Assembly: GCF_026229185.1 (NCBI RefSeq) | Contig: NZ_JAGGJA010000006.1 | Coordinates: forward strand, 245,220 to 309,219 | Reading direction: 5' to 3' | Source: Fodinibius salsisoli | GTDB taxonomy: Bacteria > Bacteroidota > Rhodothermia > Balneolales > Balneolaceae | DNA length: 64,000 nucleotides | In this document: positions 37,599 to 46,923 of the stretch, in pieces | How positions within the stretch are numbered: position 1 is the stretch's first letter | How the letters are laid out: every line of letters starts with the position of its first letter | The notes under the pieces: model-generated | The model's database searches: none | What the model was told of the DNA's origin: nothing | The model's input: the letters and a program-made list of their open reading frames with translations, nothing else | Translations under genes and position numbers: made by a program

Positions 37599-37737
37599 TT
37601 TGCAAAACCGGGCTTGTCATCCTGAATTCAGTTCAGGATCTTTCTTAAAAGGCTACCAGAGACATATGAGATTCTGAAACAAAGCCTGCCCCGACCTATT
37701 CGGGGTTCAGAATGACAAGATTGTGTGGTTTTGCAAA
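37599..37737. repeat. 139-bp palindromic intergenic repeat
   Basis: Ends are perfect 11-bp inverted repeats TTTGCAAAACC and GGTTTTGCAAA. Internal arms CTTGTCATCCTGAA / TTCAGAATGACAAG and CCCCGACCTATTCGGGG add further hairpins. Related right halves occur at about 28411-28466 and 44650-44712. A REP/MITE-like dispersed element upstream of a membrane protein gene. Confidence 0.75.
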
Positions 37738-37783
37738 TCGTCCTCAACAATAACGATGTATTCAAAATACAAAAAATGTAGCC

Positions 37784-38488
37784 ATGTATCTGTTAATTAT
37801 CCTGTTTTTAGTGGTTTTTGCCCTGGCCTTTTGGCCTGGTTACAAACGTATGTTACGATTACAGCATTTAAGCCGACAGAGGGTCATCTATGGATTTTTA
37901 GCAGCTATGATAATCCTGACATTGATGACCATAGCTCATCGGCTGGGATATTTCCCTCAGGATATTGCTGCTCGTTTTACAATGGGGTTGTATATGATTG
38001 TAGCAGGCTTTTTCTTTGGTTTTTCAATTAAACAGTTTATCCTGAAGCGTAAAGCCGGGGCCATAGAATATGCCTATCGATCGTTTTGGACCGAAGCTAT
38101 TCCCAACCTGATTAGCATTTTACTCTTTGCGTTTGGATTGTATCGTATAGAACTGTTGACGATGGGACCTTTTACCGGCATTGGTATCACATCGGGCTTA
38201 TCGCTCATTGCTTTTGGTTTCCTGGGATTGACGATACGGATTGTGCCCGAATTTCGACGCAAGGGGGTTTTGGTATTGGATCAGTTTGTGCCCTGGAAAG
38301 AAATCATTGCCTATCGCTGGCATCGCGAGGATGCGCTCCAAATTGATTATTTAAATGCCAATGAAGAACTCACTGACTTTATAACAGCTATTCCCGCAGA
38401 AGATCATCTCATCATCGAGCGACTGCTGGCAAAAAGGATCAAAGAGCACGAAGAAGAACGCAAAGAAATACTTGAAAAGAGGGGTTAA
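37784..38488 (+). CDS. Hypothetical membrane protein
   Basis: 234 residues. Four membrane helices: 1-20, 35-55, about 65-85, then a pair from about 105 to 145. A C-terminal cytoplasmic domain contains EFRRKGVLVLDQFVPWKEIIAYRWHREDALQIDY, which resembles the DUF5673-type soluble domain of integral membrane proteins, and a charged coiled tail. Function unknown. Start at ATG 37784 just after the palindromic repeat. Confidence 0.8.
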   Translation: MYLLIILFLVVFALAFWPGYKRMLRLQHLSRQRVIYGFLAAMIILTLMTIAHRLGYFPQDIAARFTMGLYMIVAGFFFGFSIKQFILKRKAGAIEYAYRSFWTEAIPNLISILLFAFGLYRIELLTMGPFTGIGITSGLSLIAFGFLGLTIRIVPEFRRKGVLVLDQFVPWKEIIAYRWHREDALQIDYLNANEELTDFITAIPAEDHLIIERLLAKRIKEHEEERKEILEKRG

Positions 38489-38593
38489 TCGAAAAGTAGC
38501 TAGTAGTTACTCGTTATTGCAAAAATACCGTCTTTACCCATATCGTATGCTATATTTTTAGAACCCTGATAACTATTAACAAATAACCAAAAA

Positions 38594-39013
38594 CTACATC
38601 AGCCGTTCATGCTGAACCATCATACATTCATTCTTGATGTATGGAAATCCTGCTTCTTCGGCCAATGTCTCCGCTTCTTCGGATGAAACATCAAGTTGTG
38701 TCCATATAACCGGCTTTTGATCAGTCCTTGACGACCAGTCAATAATTTGTTGCACCATTTCTGCGGTATACCTGGAATCTCTGAAGATATCAACGATATC
38801 CACAGGGTATTTATCAGGTATATCAGCCACAGAGGGATAACATTGCTCCCCCAGCACTTCTTCGTAATTGGGATTAACCGGAATTATCCGGTAACCATTT
38901 TCCTTCAAATAACTTGCAATATGATAACTGGCTCGGTATTTATTCGCTGAACATCCAATAATGGCAATACAGCGTGCGTTGGAAAAAATATCTGAAAGGT
39001 TCGGTACTTCCAT
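38594..39013 (-). CDS. CoA-binding protein (YccU/CoA_binding_2 family)
   Basis: 139 residues, Rossmann-like CoA-binding domain: IAIIGCSANKYRASYHIASYLKENGYRIIPVNPNYEEVLGE, then VDIVDIFRDSRYTAEMV, KPVIWTQLDV and a C-terminal NECMMVQH. Small stand-alone members of this family bind CoA; their physiological role is unclear. Monocistronic. Confidence 0.93.
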   Translation of the reverse strand: MEVPNLSDIFSNARCIAIIGCSANKYRASYHIASYLKENGYRIIPVNPNYEEVLGEQCYPSVADIPDKYPVDIVDIFRDSRYTAEMVQQIIDWSSRTDQKPVIWTQLDVSSEEAETLAEEAGFPYIKNECMMVQHERLM

Positions 39014-39139
39014 ATCCTAAATTCAATTAAATACAAATGTTGGGATAAACGCTTAACTCTACTTGGTCTCAAAAAATATATGCTTCCATTATTGCATTCT
39101 TCTCTAGGTTACAACATATAATTAACTTGAGCAATTCCT

Positions 39140-39844
39140 CTATTTACTCAGGGCTGTAATGGGCGTAAGTTCTACTTTCCTGAATTCGACTTCAGCGCCC
39201 TCTGCCTGTAAAGCGATATGGCCACTGCTGGCGGTTGCTTCCCGTCCATGGTTAACCAAATCACCATTTACCCAAACTTTTACGGTACCATCCAGACACT
39301 CTATGGTCATCGTATTCCATTGCCCGAGGGGCTTTTCCGATCCATCCGTCAAATTTAAAATACGACGCTTCTTGCCTTCAGTAATGCCCCATTCCTCCCG
39401 GGGTCCTCGTCGCTCTTCCATATTCGGTACGTTGATATCTTCCACAATGCACCAGAAATCACCGGCATTTTTGTGCATCATCTGCACCTCAATTGACTTT
39501 GGAAACATATCATACAAAGCCCGCGGCGTCGAGGCATGCACCAACACTCCACAGTTACCCGGTTCACCGGGAAAACGGTATTCTACTTCCAGCCGATAAT
39601 CCTGGTATTCTTCATCCGTAATCAGATGACCACCGGGTTCTCCCAAACTGACGAGATAATCATCTCGCACAATAAAAGGACTCTGTAACGTTGAATCTTC
39701 ATCCATAGCGGGAATATCCATATGCCAACCCTCCAAATTTATACCATTAAAAAGAGGTTGAGGATGAGATTGTGACTGTGATAAACAAGGGAAAATACCA
39801 ATGCAAAACAGATACGTAATAAGGCTTAGTGTATTCCTGATCAT
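39140..39844 (-). CDS. Secreted DUF1080 (3-keto-disaccharide hydrolase-type) protein
   Basis: 234 residues with signal peptide (LSLITYLFCIGIFPCLSQSQS). DUF1080 lectin-like fold: LFNGINLEGWHM, FIVRDDYLVSLGEPGGHLITDEEYQDYRLEVEYRFPGEPGNCGVLVHA, SIEVQMMHKNAGDFWCI, QWNTMTIECLDGTVKVWVNGDLVN. Members act on 3-keto-glycosides or bind sugars. A periplasmic role in sugar catabolism is inferred. Confidence 0.9.
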   Translation of the reverse strand: MIRNTLSLITYLFCIGIFPCLSQSQSHPQPLFNGINLEGWHMDIPAMDEDSTLQSPFIVRDDYLVSLGEPGGHLITDEEYQDYRLEVEYRFPGEPGNCGVLVHASTPRALYDMFPKSIEVQMMHKNAGDFWCIVEDINVPNMEERRGPREEWGITEGKKRRILNLTDGSEKPLGQWNTMTIECLDGTVKVWVNGDLVNHGREATASSGHIALQAEGAEVEFRKVELTPITALSK

Positions 39845-40130
39845 ACTTTATCAAACTGACTTGTTATTATCTTTTATCTTTTCCCCTTATTGGTGGTTGG
39901 TATTTCTCCAACTTCTATTTTCTATTATAGTAAAATCAACCTATTGTGCCAATTCCAAATATTGAAAATTTACTGGTTTGGCTTATTTTGGATTTCATGT
40001 TTGCCAGCAATAATAATATCAAATTTGTTGTTAAAGATTCTGGGTACGGTCGGTATCAACTATTGCCAATGTTAACCAAAAAATAAAATACTAACGTTGA
40101 TGGCTATCCAAATAAATATCCTGTAGGCAG

Positions 40131-41228
40131 ATGGTATCGAGCATTAAATCCTTTTTAAATCGTCATAAAAGGTATGCTCCCGTCATATTTTTCATCGGGG
40201 GGTTTACCTGGGACAGCCTCACTCTTGGTCGCATTGATGGATGGTACAGTAATACGGTACTGTTTACTTACCTTGGGTGCCTGACGGTCTGCCTCTATAT
40301 TTTTAATTTAGCGGATGACAATTATTGGGAAGACACCTTCCTGAAAGAGTATGAGGATTACGCTCCCCTGGCAATCCAATTCTTCCTGGGCGGCCTCTCC
40401 AGTGCGTATGTTATTTTCTTTTTCCAGAGTGTGAGCCTCACCAAAACAGCCGTCTTTTTCCTTATCCTGGTCGCCCTCCTTATTTCCAATGAGTTTCTGA
40501 AACACCGGATCTCCAACAAATACCTACAGTTTGGAGCCTATTTTTTTGTAACCTTTACCTTCTTCACTTTCTTTGTGCCTATTGTCGCAGGAATGATGAA
40601 TACCACCATTTTTATTATATCCGGACTACTGGGGCTGGGCTGTACGATGATCCTTATTTTCTATCTCTACTTCAAAAGTCCCTCCACGCGCGCCGAGATA
40701 ACAGGCTGGAAAATCAGTATTCTCATTATTGGCATTTACCTGTTTATCAACGGCTGTTATTACTTCAACCTGATTCCCCCGGTCCCCATGTCCCTGGAAA
40801 CCGGCACCGTAGCTTATCATGTGGAAAAGTCTGACAGTACGTTCAACGTTACCTATGAAAAGCCGCATGGGTTCAGCCGTTTATGGAAACCTCATGATCA
40901 TACCTTTAACTACAGCCGTGGAGATTCGATTTTCATCTACACCTCCATCTTTGCACCCACCGATTTGCAAAAGTCGATTAACCACACCTGGCAGTGGTAC
41001 GATTCCTCCTCTGGAAGCTGGCAGACCAGTGATGTGATAGCATATGAAATTGTAGGCGGACGACGCGGCGGTTACCGTGGATTTACCTATAAAACCAATG
41101 CCACGCCCGGAAAATGGCGGGTAAATGTGACCACTTCAGAAGGATTAGTATTAGGTGAATTAAACTTTAAGATTGTGGCAGACAGTAGCTTTGACCGGTC
41201 GCAACTTATCACCAAGCAATTTAATTGA
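40131..41228 (+). CDS. Membrane protein with C-terminal DUF2914 domain
   Basis: 365 residues. About eight membrane helices fill residues 15-225 (for example YAPVIFFIGGFTWDSLTLG, TVLFTYLGCLTVCLYIFNLA, ISILIIGIYLFINGCYYF). A C-terminal extracytoplasmic beta domain has HTWQWYDSSSGSWQTSDVI and GFTYKTNATPGKWRVNVTT, the DUF2914 pattern. Function unknown. The 285-bp gap upstream holds no gene. Confidence 0.85.
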   Translation: MVSSIKSFLNRHKRYAPVIFFIGGFTWDSLTLGRIDGWYSNTVLFTYLGCLTVCLYIFNLADDNYWEDTFLKEYEDYAPLAIQFFLGGLSSAYVIFFFQSVSLTKTAVFFLILVALLISNEFLKHRISNKYLQFGAYFFVTFTFFTFFVPIVAGMMNTTIFIISGLLGLGCTMILIFYLYFKSPSTRAEITGWKISILIIGIYLFINGCYYFNLIPPVPMSLETGTVAYHVEKSDSTFNVTYEKPHGFSRLWKPHDHTFNYSRGDSIFIYTSIFAPTDLQKSINHTWQWYDSSSGSWQTSDVIAYEIVGGRRGGYRGFTYKTNATPGKWRVNVTTSEGLVLGELNFKIVADSSFDRSQLITKQFN

Positions 41229-41303
41229 GGATTAGGGTCTCAATTCTCCTTAAAAACTGTTATATTCCTCTACATTTTAAGAACAAGAAAAACCGATAGT
41301 ATT

Positions 41304-41741
41304 TTGTCAAAAGTAAAAGACGGTGACACCGTAAAAGTTCATTACACTGGAAAATTAACTGATGATGGAACTGTTTTTGACAGTTCTCAAGAACGTGAAC
41401 CGATTGAGTTCACGCTGGGTGAAGGACAATTGATCCCCGGCTTTGAAAAAGCAGTAATTGGCTTGGAAGAAGGCGACAGCACAACGGTAGAAATCGATTC
41501 TGAAGATGCCTATGGAGAACGTCGCGAAGATCTCGAGCTTGAAGTAGCTAAAGACGATCTGCCTGACAATGTAGATCCACAGGTAGGCATGCAGCTTCAA
41601 ATGCAACAGCAAGAAAACGGACGTGCTATTCCCGTTCAAATTACCGCTGTTGAAGATGATTTTGTACAGCTCGATGCCAACCATCCGTTGGCCGGCAAAG
41701 ACTTAACCTTCGACATTGAGCTGATTGAGCTCAAAGGCTAA
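41304..41741 (+). CDS. FKBP-type peptidyl-prolyl isomerase (SlyD-like), TTG start
   Basis: 145 residues. FKBP core GDTVKVHYTGKLTDDGTVFDSSQEREPIEFTLGEGQLIPGFEKAVIGLEEGDS with an inserted IF-type chaperone flap (DAYGERREDLELEVAKDDLP...) as in SlyD. It lacks the His-rich tail of E. coli SlyD. No ATG is available before the conserved core, so the TTG at 41304 is the likely start. Cytoplasmic prolyl isomerase/chaperone. Followed by a strong terminator. Confidence 0.95.
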   Translation: MSKVKDGDTVKVHYTGKLTDDGTVFDSSQEREPIEFTLGEGQLIPGFEKAVIGLEEGDSTTVEIDSEDAYGERREDLELEVAKDDLPDNVDPQVGMQLQMQQQENGRAIPVQITAVEDDFVQLDANHPLAGKDLTFDIELIELKG

Positions 41742-41763
41742 GCTTCTTTAAATTGTTTTTATG

Positions 41764-41797
41764 AAGGCCCGTTTCTAATAAGAAGCGGGCCTTTTTT
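41764..41797 (+). terminator. Rho-independent terminator after FKBP gene
   Basis: Perfect 8-bp stem AAGGCCCG/CGGGCCTT extended by partial pairing of TTCTAATAAGAA, followed by TTTT. It lies 23 bp after the stop codon of the FKBP gene. Confidence 0.9.
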
Positions 41798-41980
41798 ATA
41801 TTACATTATCTTGACCAGATGTAATGTAAAAAAGGGGAAACGCCTCCGCCACTCCAATCACATGACTATCTTATGAATGAGCTTGTTAAGAGTCGATTTT
41901 CACAATCGAATTCTTAAGATATCTTTTTCAGTAAATATGACTTTGGAAATAGACTCTTCTGTCTTAAAAGACTAACTTTG

Positions 41981-42607
41981 CTATCTCTTCCGCACGACCG
42001 TCAGCCCATCTCGCACGGGTAGCAGCACCTGCTCCACGCTCTCATCCTTGGCTATCTGTTTATTAAGCTGATCAATAGCTTTGGCTTTGTCTGATTCAGG
42101 GTTTACCGCCTCCCCGCCCCAAAGCACATTATCCACAGCCAGGATACCTCCTTTTTTCAGACGAGGCAGCAATAGTTCATAATAGTTGGGATAGTTTATC
42201 TTATCGGCATCCAGGAAAATAAGATCAAAGGTGCCGGAAATGTCCGGGATCGTCTCCAGGGCTTTGCCCATCACCAGGTTAATTTTGGAACCATGCTCAC
42301 TTTTTTCAAAAAACGTGCGTGCTATAGACTCGTACCGCTTGTTATATTCGCAGGTAAACAGCACCCCCTCTTTGGGAAGCGCCTCTGCCATTGTCAGGGC
42401 CGAATAGCCCGTAAAGGTCCCCACTTCCAGCACACGACGCGCATTCGATATCTTTACCAGGAAGGCCAGCAATCGTCCCACCAGACGACCACTCAGCATA
42501 TCGATGTGTTCCAGATCTTCATCGGAGGCTTTTATCAGTTCCCGGATAAGCTCTGAATCATCCGTAGTGTGGGCCGCAGCATATGCTTCAATATCATTCA
42601 CAATCAT
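41981..42607 (-). CDS. Class I SAM-dependent O-methyltransferase (catechol/caffeoyl-CoA OMT family)
   Basis: 208 residues from ATG 42607 (MIVNDIEAYAAAHTTDDSELIRELIKAS), the usual start context of the family; a longer frame to 42766 lacks similarity. SAM-binding motif LEVGTFTGYSALTMAEALP, metal-binding Asp in LIFLDADKINYPNYYELLLPRLKKGGILAVDNVLWGG. Methylates a catechol-like substrate in a divalent-metal-dependent way. Divergent from the acyltransferase gene. Confidence 0.93.
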   Translation of the reverse strand: MIVNDIEAYAAAHTTDDSELIRELIKASDEDLEHIDMLSGRLVGRLLAFLVKISNARRVLEVGTFTGYSALTMAEALPKEGVLFTCEYNKRYESIARTFFEKSEHGSKINLVMGKALETIPDISGTFDLIFLDADKINYPNYYELLLPRLKKGGILAVDNVLWGGEAVNPESDKAKAIDQLNKQIAKDESVEQVLLPVRDGLTVVRKR

Positions 42608-42677
42608 CAAAAAAGTTTGGTTCGTATTTGATACCTTAAGATATTCAGCTGACGAATCTTCAACAAATTTAATACTC

Positions 42678-43340
42678 TTGGCTTTTATTCCTGCGGACGA
42701 ATCGCCCTGGTTTATAAAATGCTTCAGGATATATACCTGGCTTCTTTTTAAACGACGATTCAGCAATGTTTGGTTAATACAGGATTATCATCCGGAACGG
42801 ACTTCTCGGACAATCTATTACCTAAACCACCACTCTTGGTGGGATGGACTTATCCCTTTCCTGCTCAACGAGTTTCGATTCCACCAACAGGCTCGTGCTA
42901 TGATGGAAGACAAACAGATGCAAAGGTATCCGTTCTTCCGAAAGATCGGCGCCTTTTCTATCAGTCGGGAAGATCCTAAAAGTAGTATTCGTTCATTGCG
43001 GTATGCCGTAAAATCATTGCTGCGCCCAAGTGCCAGCCTGTATATCTACCCGGAGGGGAAAATTACACCGCCGGGATCCAATCTAATATTTAAAAATGGA
43101 CTCAGCTGGTTAGGCAAACAAGTTTCTGACATCGATATTGTACCCATTGGTATTTATATGCATACCATTCGGTCCGATAAACCCGAGCTGCACCTCTCCG
43201 TTGGATCGCCGGTCCCTGTAGAACCAAAGCTTTCAAACGAAGAACGGAGTCGACTGTTTGAACAGAAACTGGAAGCCATCCTTTCTGATCTCCAACAGAC
43301 GGCCGGCTTTGATGACGCGGGCTTTGAGAGGTTTATTTAA
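42678..43340 (+). CDS. PlsC-like acyltransferase (possible carotenoid-glycoside acyltransferase)
   Basis: 220 residues if translation starts at the TTG at 42678. The frame is open further upstream, but that part overlaps the divergent O-methyltransferase and is not acyltransferase-like. Motif I NHHSWWDGLIP (HxxxxD catalytic pair), motif III YIYPEGKITPPG, and VPIGIYM follow the LPLAT family. It is followed by a CrtC-like hydratase and a GT2. This recalls CruD, the acyltransferase that finishes carotenoid glycosides in green sulfur bacteria and Salinibacter (inference). Confidence 0.8.
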   Translation: MAFIPADESPWFIKCFRIYTWLLFKRRFSNVWLIQDYHPERTSRTIYYLNHHSWWDGLIPFLLNEFRFHQQARAMMEDKQMQRYPFFRKIGAFSISREDPKSSIRSLRYAVKSLLRPSASLYIYPEGKITPPGSNLIFKNGLSWLGKQVSDIDIVPIGIYMHTIRSDKPELHLSVGSPVPVEPKLSNEERSRLFEQKLEAILSDLQQTAGFDDAGFERFI

Positions 43341-43531
43341 GCGTTTATGCTAAGAGTTATTTCACAGAGAACCACGAAGTTTTCTCTTTAAAATCATACG
43401 GGTTCCAAGCGTGGACGCTTGAAACAGCTAATCAAGGACCTTCAGAAAGTTTTTCCCTGTGTGACTTTGTGCCTTTTCTGTGTAACTCTGTGATACAACC
43501 TTCAAGAGTTACAAGCGGGAAGGTTTACTAT

Positions 43532-44626
43532 TCACCAGGTCCACTGGTACAACCTCTTGGATCGCTGTACCCAGTGCGGCTTTTGATGAACCTGACGGAT
43601 ACGCATATTCACCAGCGGCCAAAAGATACGCGAGTGGATTCTCTGTGGCCGAATATATTCGGTAATCCCTTCTGCGGATTCCAATACATCCTCAGCAGGT
43701 ATAGAAAGAAAAGCTTGACTCAGAAATCGCTGATAAAAAGGACCATTATCCACAACCGTTGACTGTTGCACCTCTATTTGTGCTTGTTCAAACCTCAGGC
43801 TTAATTTCCTGGATGAGCGAAGCCCAAAAATTGACCAGCTATCATCATTGAGTTCAATCTCCCGAAGGTTTTCTATTACTTTATTCGTATTAGGATCTAA
43901 CAGCCATGCCTGGTGCTCTCTTGAGCCATCTACCTGATTCTTGACATAATAAATGAGTGTCACAGACTGAAAATGAAACCGCCCCCAATACCAGTCCGTA
44001 AACTCCTCCTTCATCGGCTCTTTTCCAGCATTATGATCGTGGTAACCCGTTCCAGAAAAAGAGAGCTGCCGGTCAGACACTCCGGCTCCTTCCAGTGCTA
44101 ACCGTAATGTTCCCTCAACCTGAGCGCGTGGCTGTGCAAGGTTCCATATATGGCTCTCTGCCATATTATCCGGCCCGTTATTACGTTGCTGGTCTTGCCT
44201 ACTTTCAAAGATCAGATCTGCCTCCAGTTGATCGCCACACGGCAATTGCTCTTTCAGGCAGAGCCAATAGGCTGCCCCACGATCTGTTTGCCGGACTTCC
44301 ATTATATGGGCCCCCATCTTTAACTTCGAACCTTCCTCAAAGCTGTAATCTTTCTCCTCAAACTCTGTAAAACTATAGTAAATAGGATTGCCGTTTTCGT
44401 AAACAGAAATACTTATTCCAGGATACTTACAGGGAGCTGGCCCCGCCTCTCCTTGTTTTTCAAGGGCATTTATATATCGTGTGGAAAAAGGATTTCCCAC
44501 ATAAAATATGATAACTATATGATATTTTCCGCTTGCAGAGGCCGCATCAAAATACCACCACTGATACCCTCCGGGATGCTGTGCAATCGCTTCTGTATGC
44601 TGAAACGGTTCTGACCTTATTTCCAT
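43532..44626 (-). CDS. Carotenoid 1,2-hydratase (CrtC-like hydroxyneurosporene synthase)
   Basis: 364 residues with the CrtC/AttH two-lipocalin pattern: GGYQWWYFDAAS near the N-terminus, FSGTGYHDHNAGKEPM in the middle and FTDWYWGRFHF after it. CrtC adds water to the psi end of acyclic carotenoids, creating the hydroxyl group that a glycosyltransferase can use. It is convergent with the acyltransferase and divergent from the GT2 gene, so the three form a cluster without being an operon. Confidence 0.88.
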   Translation of the reverse strand: MEIRSEPFQHTEAIAQHPGGYQWWYFDAASASGKYHIVIIFYVGNPFSTRYINALEKQGEAGPAPCKYPGISISVYENGNPIYYSFTEFEEKDYSFEEGSKLKMGAHIMEVRQTDRGAAYWLCLKEQLPCGDQLEADLIFESRQDQQRNNGPDNMAESHIWNLAQPRAQVEGTLRLALEGAGVSDRQLSFSGTGYHDHNAGKEPMKEEFTDWYWGRFHFQSVTLIYYVKNQVDGSREHQAWLLDPNTNKVIENLREIELNDDSWSIFGLRSSRKLSLRFEQAQIEVQQSTVVDNGPFYQRFLSQAFLSIPAEDVLESAEGITEYIRPQRIHSRIFWPLVNMRIRQVHQKPHWVQRSKRLYQWTW

Positions 44627-44751
44627 AGGTTGCCAATTAAAAGCTTTATTGAACTATTCGCAAGCCTGCCCCGATCACTTTTATGGATGTGATAGTTTAG
44701 CAAAGCCTTCTATGAGTTTGATCTTCGTTTTATCCCTGCTACCTTACTACC

Positions 44752-45918
44752 ATGATTACGTTAATATACATAGCGCTGGGATACCTTCTTATCACAAGCC
44801 TGATTCTGCTATCCAATGGGCGTTCTTTAAAGAAGCTGGAATCGGTTCCTCCCGGTTATTTTGAACGACAAGCACCGGAGGTGTGTATCTGCATACCCGC
44901 CCGTAACGAAGCCAAATCCATCGAACGCTGCATACAATCCGCTCTTAAACAAAATTATCCTAATCTAAAGGTCCATGTTCTGGATGACGAATCCACCGAT
45001 GGCACCACCGCTATCCTGGACCGGTTCCAAGAACAGTTCCCCCAGAAACTAACCGTGATAGAAGGCCAACCATTACCCGAGGGATGGCTGGGAAAACCCT
45101 GGGCCTGTCACCAGCTGGCTGAGGCTGCCGGTGGAGATATTCTGCTCTTTATTGATGCCGACACCTGGCTGGACCGCTCTGCCGTTTCGAAGGCCGTCCG
45201 CCAAATGGGGCAAGACGTTTTGGATTTTATGACGGTTTGGCCCTTGCAAAAACTGGGTACTTTTTGGGAAAAGAATGTAATCCCTCTTATTTATATGGGC
45301 ATTTTTACCATTTTACCCGTGCGATATGTACATCGCCCTCCAAAATGGATTCCCCCCTTCCTTCGAGCAACTCTCGCTCCTTTTTTTGCAGCAGCATGTG
45401 GACAGTTTATGGCGTTCAAACGAAAAAGCTACGATGCTATCGGGGGACATAAATCGGTAAAAAACCAAGTTGTTGAAGATGTAGCACTCGCAAGAAATAT
45501 AAAACGTGCCGGGCTCACCATGAATATGTATCATGGTGATGATGTTATCCGGTGCCGAATGTACCATTTGCATCAAGAATTATGGCAGGGTCTACGCAAA
45601 AATTTCTTAGCCGGATTTCACCACCGCTTATCGCCATTCATCCTGACAGGGTTCCTCCAATTTACCACATACATTTTACCAGTCCTGGCACTACCCTATC
45701 TCTTGTTCTCTAATAGCTTATTCCTGCTTGTTCTCTCCGGCATTGCTATTCTGCTAATGCTTGTGCAACGAATTTATCTAAGCCAGTGGTTTAGCTGGAA
45801 TGCTTTGTATGCCCTGTTGCACCCCTTGGGCGTGGCTTGGTTTCAGGTACTGGGCATACGCGTACTGCTGGATCATTTTACAGGAAAAGCCGTTTTTTGG
45901 AAAGGCCGGGAGCTATAA
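44752..45918 (+). CDS. GT2 family glycosyltransferase (CruC-like candidate)
   Basis: 388 residues. N-terminal membrane helix, GT-A domain with ICIPARNEAKSIERCIQSAL, DDESTDGT, DxD in LFIDADTWLD, acceptor motif VVEDVALARNIKRAG, and QxxRW-like RCRMYHLHQELWQGLRKNF. Three C-terminal membrane helices (residues ~300-370). This architecture matches membrane GT2 enzymes such as CruC that glycosylate hydroxy-carotenoids. Its 3' end overlaps the long upstream frame of xerC but not the xerC start chosen here. Confidence 0.88.
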   Translation: MITLIYIALGYLLITSLILLSNGRSLKKLESVPPGYFERQAPEVCICIPARNEAKSIERCIQSALKQNYPNLKVHVLDDESTDGTTAILDRFQEQFPQKLTVIEGQPLPEGWLGKPWACHQLAEAAGGDILLFIDADTWLDRSAVSKAVRQMGQDVLDFMTVWPLQKLGTFWEKNVIPLIYMGIFTILPVRYVHRPPKWIPPFLRATLAPFFAAACGQFMAFKRKSYDAIGGHKSVKNQVVEDVALARNIKRAGLTMNMYHGDDVIRCRMYHLHQELWQGLRKNFLAGFHHRLSPFILTGFLQFTTYILPVLALPYLLFSNSLFLLVLSGIAILLMLVQRIYLSQWFSWNALYALLHPLGVAWFQVLGIRVLLDHFTGKAVFWKGREL

Positions 45919-45988
45919 GAGCAATCGACTAAAACGATCTTCAGGTTCCTGTTTATTTTTAAATCCAAAGTCTCCATATTGCCAGTAC

Positions 45989-46903
45989 ATGAACAACGCT
46001 ATAGACAAATATCTGCGGTATCTGACGGTTGAGCGGAACGCTTCATCGCACACCATCACTTCGTACCAAAACGATTTAGAACAATTCTATGTATTTTGCC
46101 AGGCTCATTTTCAGCAAGAAGAGCCGGATATCACAAAGATAGAACGGATTACCATCCGGCTATGGCTGGGTGAACTTTCAGAACGAGGGCTTGCTAACAG
46201 CACCATCGCGCGTAAAGTAGCAGCCATTCGTTCCTTCTTTAAATACTGCTATAAGCGGGGCATTGCAGAGCAAAACCCGGCCCACCTGTTGATCACTCCC
46301 AAGAAAGATCAGCCGCTGCCGAATACGGTTACCGTCGAAGATATGGAACGCCTGATGGACGAAATTATGCAGGGGCAGTCAGTGGATTCAGCCCAAAACC
46401 GGGCCATACTGGAGCTTTTTTATGGGACCGGCATCCGTCTAAGTGAGCTGGTTAACCTGAATATAGCAGACCTCAATCTGGATCTTAACCAGATAAAAGT
46501 TTTGGGCAAAGGGGCCAAGCAGCGTATTGTGCCCATGGGAAAACGAGCGCAGCAAGCTTTGGAGCACCATTTGCAAAGCCGCGAGCAGCTCTATGGTGAA
46601 CAGACGGATGATGACGCACGGAAGGCAGTTTTCCTGGCAGCTCATGGCCAACGCATTTATGCCCGTGCCATCCAGCGGATGGTCAAAGATAAGCTACAGC
46701 AAGCCAGCGAGGTCACGCAAAAAAGTCCCCACGTCTTACGGCACAGTTTTGCCACACATTTACTTGACAAAGGGGCCGACATCCGGGTAATTAAAGAATT
46801 GTTAGGACACGCGAATTTAGCAGCAACACAAGTTTATACGCACACCTCCGTTGAACGGTTGAAAAATGTTTACGAATTGGCTCATCCAAGAGCCAAAAAC
46901 TAA
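45989..46903 (+). CDS. xerC: Tyrosine recombinase XerC/XerD
   Basis: 304 residues from ATG 45989 (MNNAIDKYLRYLTVERNASSHTI), 70 bp after the GT2 stop. SAM-like core-binding domain, then the catalytic domain with Arg in GTGIRLSEL, Lys beta-hairpin VLGKGAKQR, HxxR in HVLRHSFATHLL, and Tyr in LAATQVYTHTS. It resolves chromosome dimers at dif. The xerC-hpf-hprK order is common in this phylum. XerC and XerD cannot be told apart with certainty here. Confidence 0.93.
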   Translation: MNNAIDKYLRYLTVERNASSHTITSYQNDLEQFYVFCQAHFQQEEPDITKIERITIRLWLGELSERGLANSTIARKVAAIRSFFKYCYKRGIAEQNPAHLLITPKKDQPLPNTVTVEDMERLMDEIMQGQSVDSAQNRAILELFYGTGIRLSELVNLNIADLNLDLNQIKVLGKGAKQRIVPMGKRAQQALEHHLQSREQLYGEQTDDDARKAVFLAAHGQRIYARAIQRMVKDKLQQASEVTQKSPHVLRHSFATHLLDKGADIRVIKELLGHANLAATQVYTHTSVERLKNVYELAHPRAKN

Positions 46904-46923
46904 ATCTAATAAGAGGACTCATT

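Noticed and set aside
42504..42677. ATG-initiated long version of the PlsC-like acyltransferase
   Set aside because: The extra N-terminal codons overlap the divergent O-methyltransferase antisense and lack any acyltransferase similarity; a TTG at 42678 fits better.
43370..43500. Possible small RNA gene in the gap after the acyltransferase
   Set aside because: The CACAGAGAACCACGAAG...CTGTGTAACTCTGTG sequence looks like a common intergenic repeat with no promoter or terminator pattern.
45800..45988. Longer XerC start inside the GT2 gene
   Set aside because: The extra 63 residues are an out-of-frame reading of GT2 (Cys/Trp-rich) and XerC proteins normally start at MNNAIDKYLRYL-like sequence.
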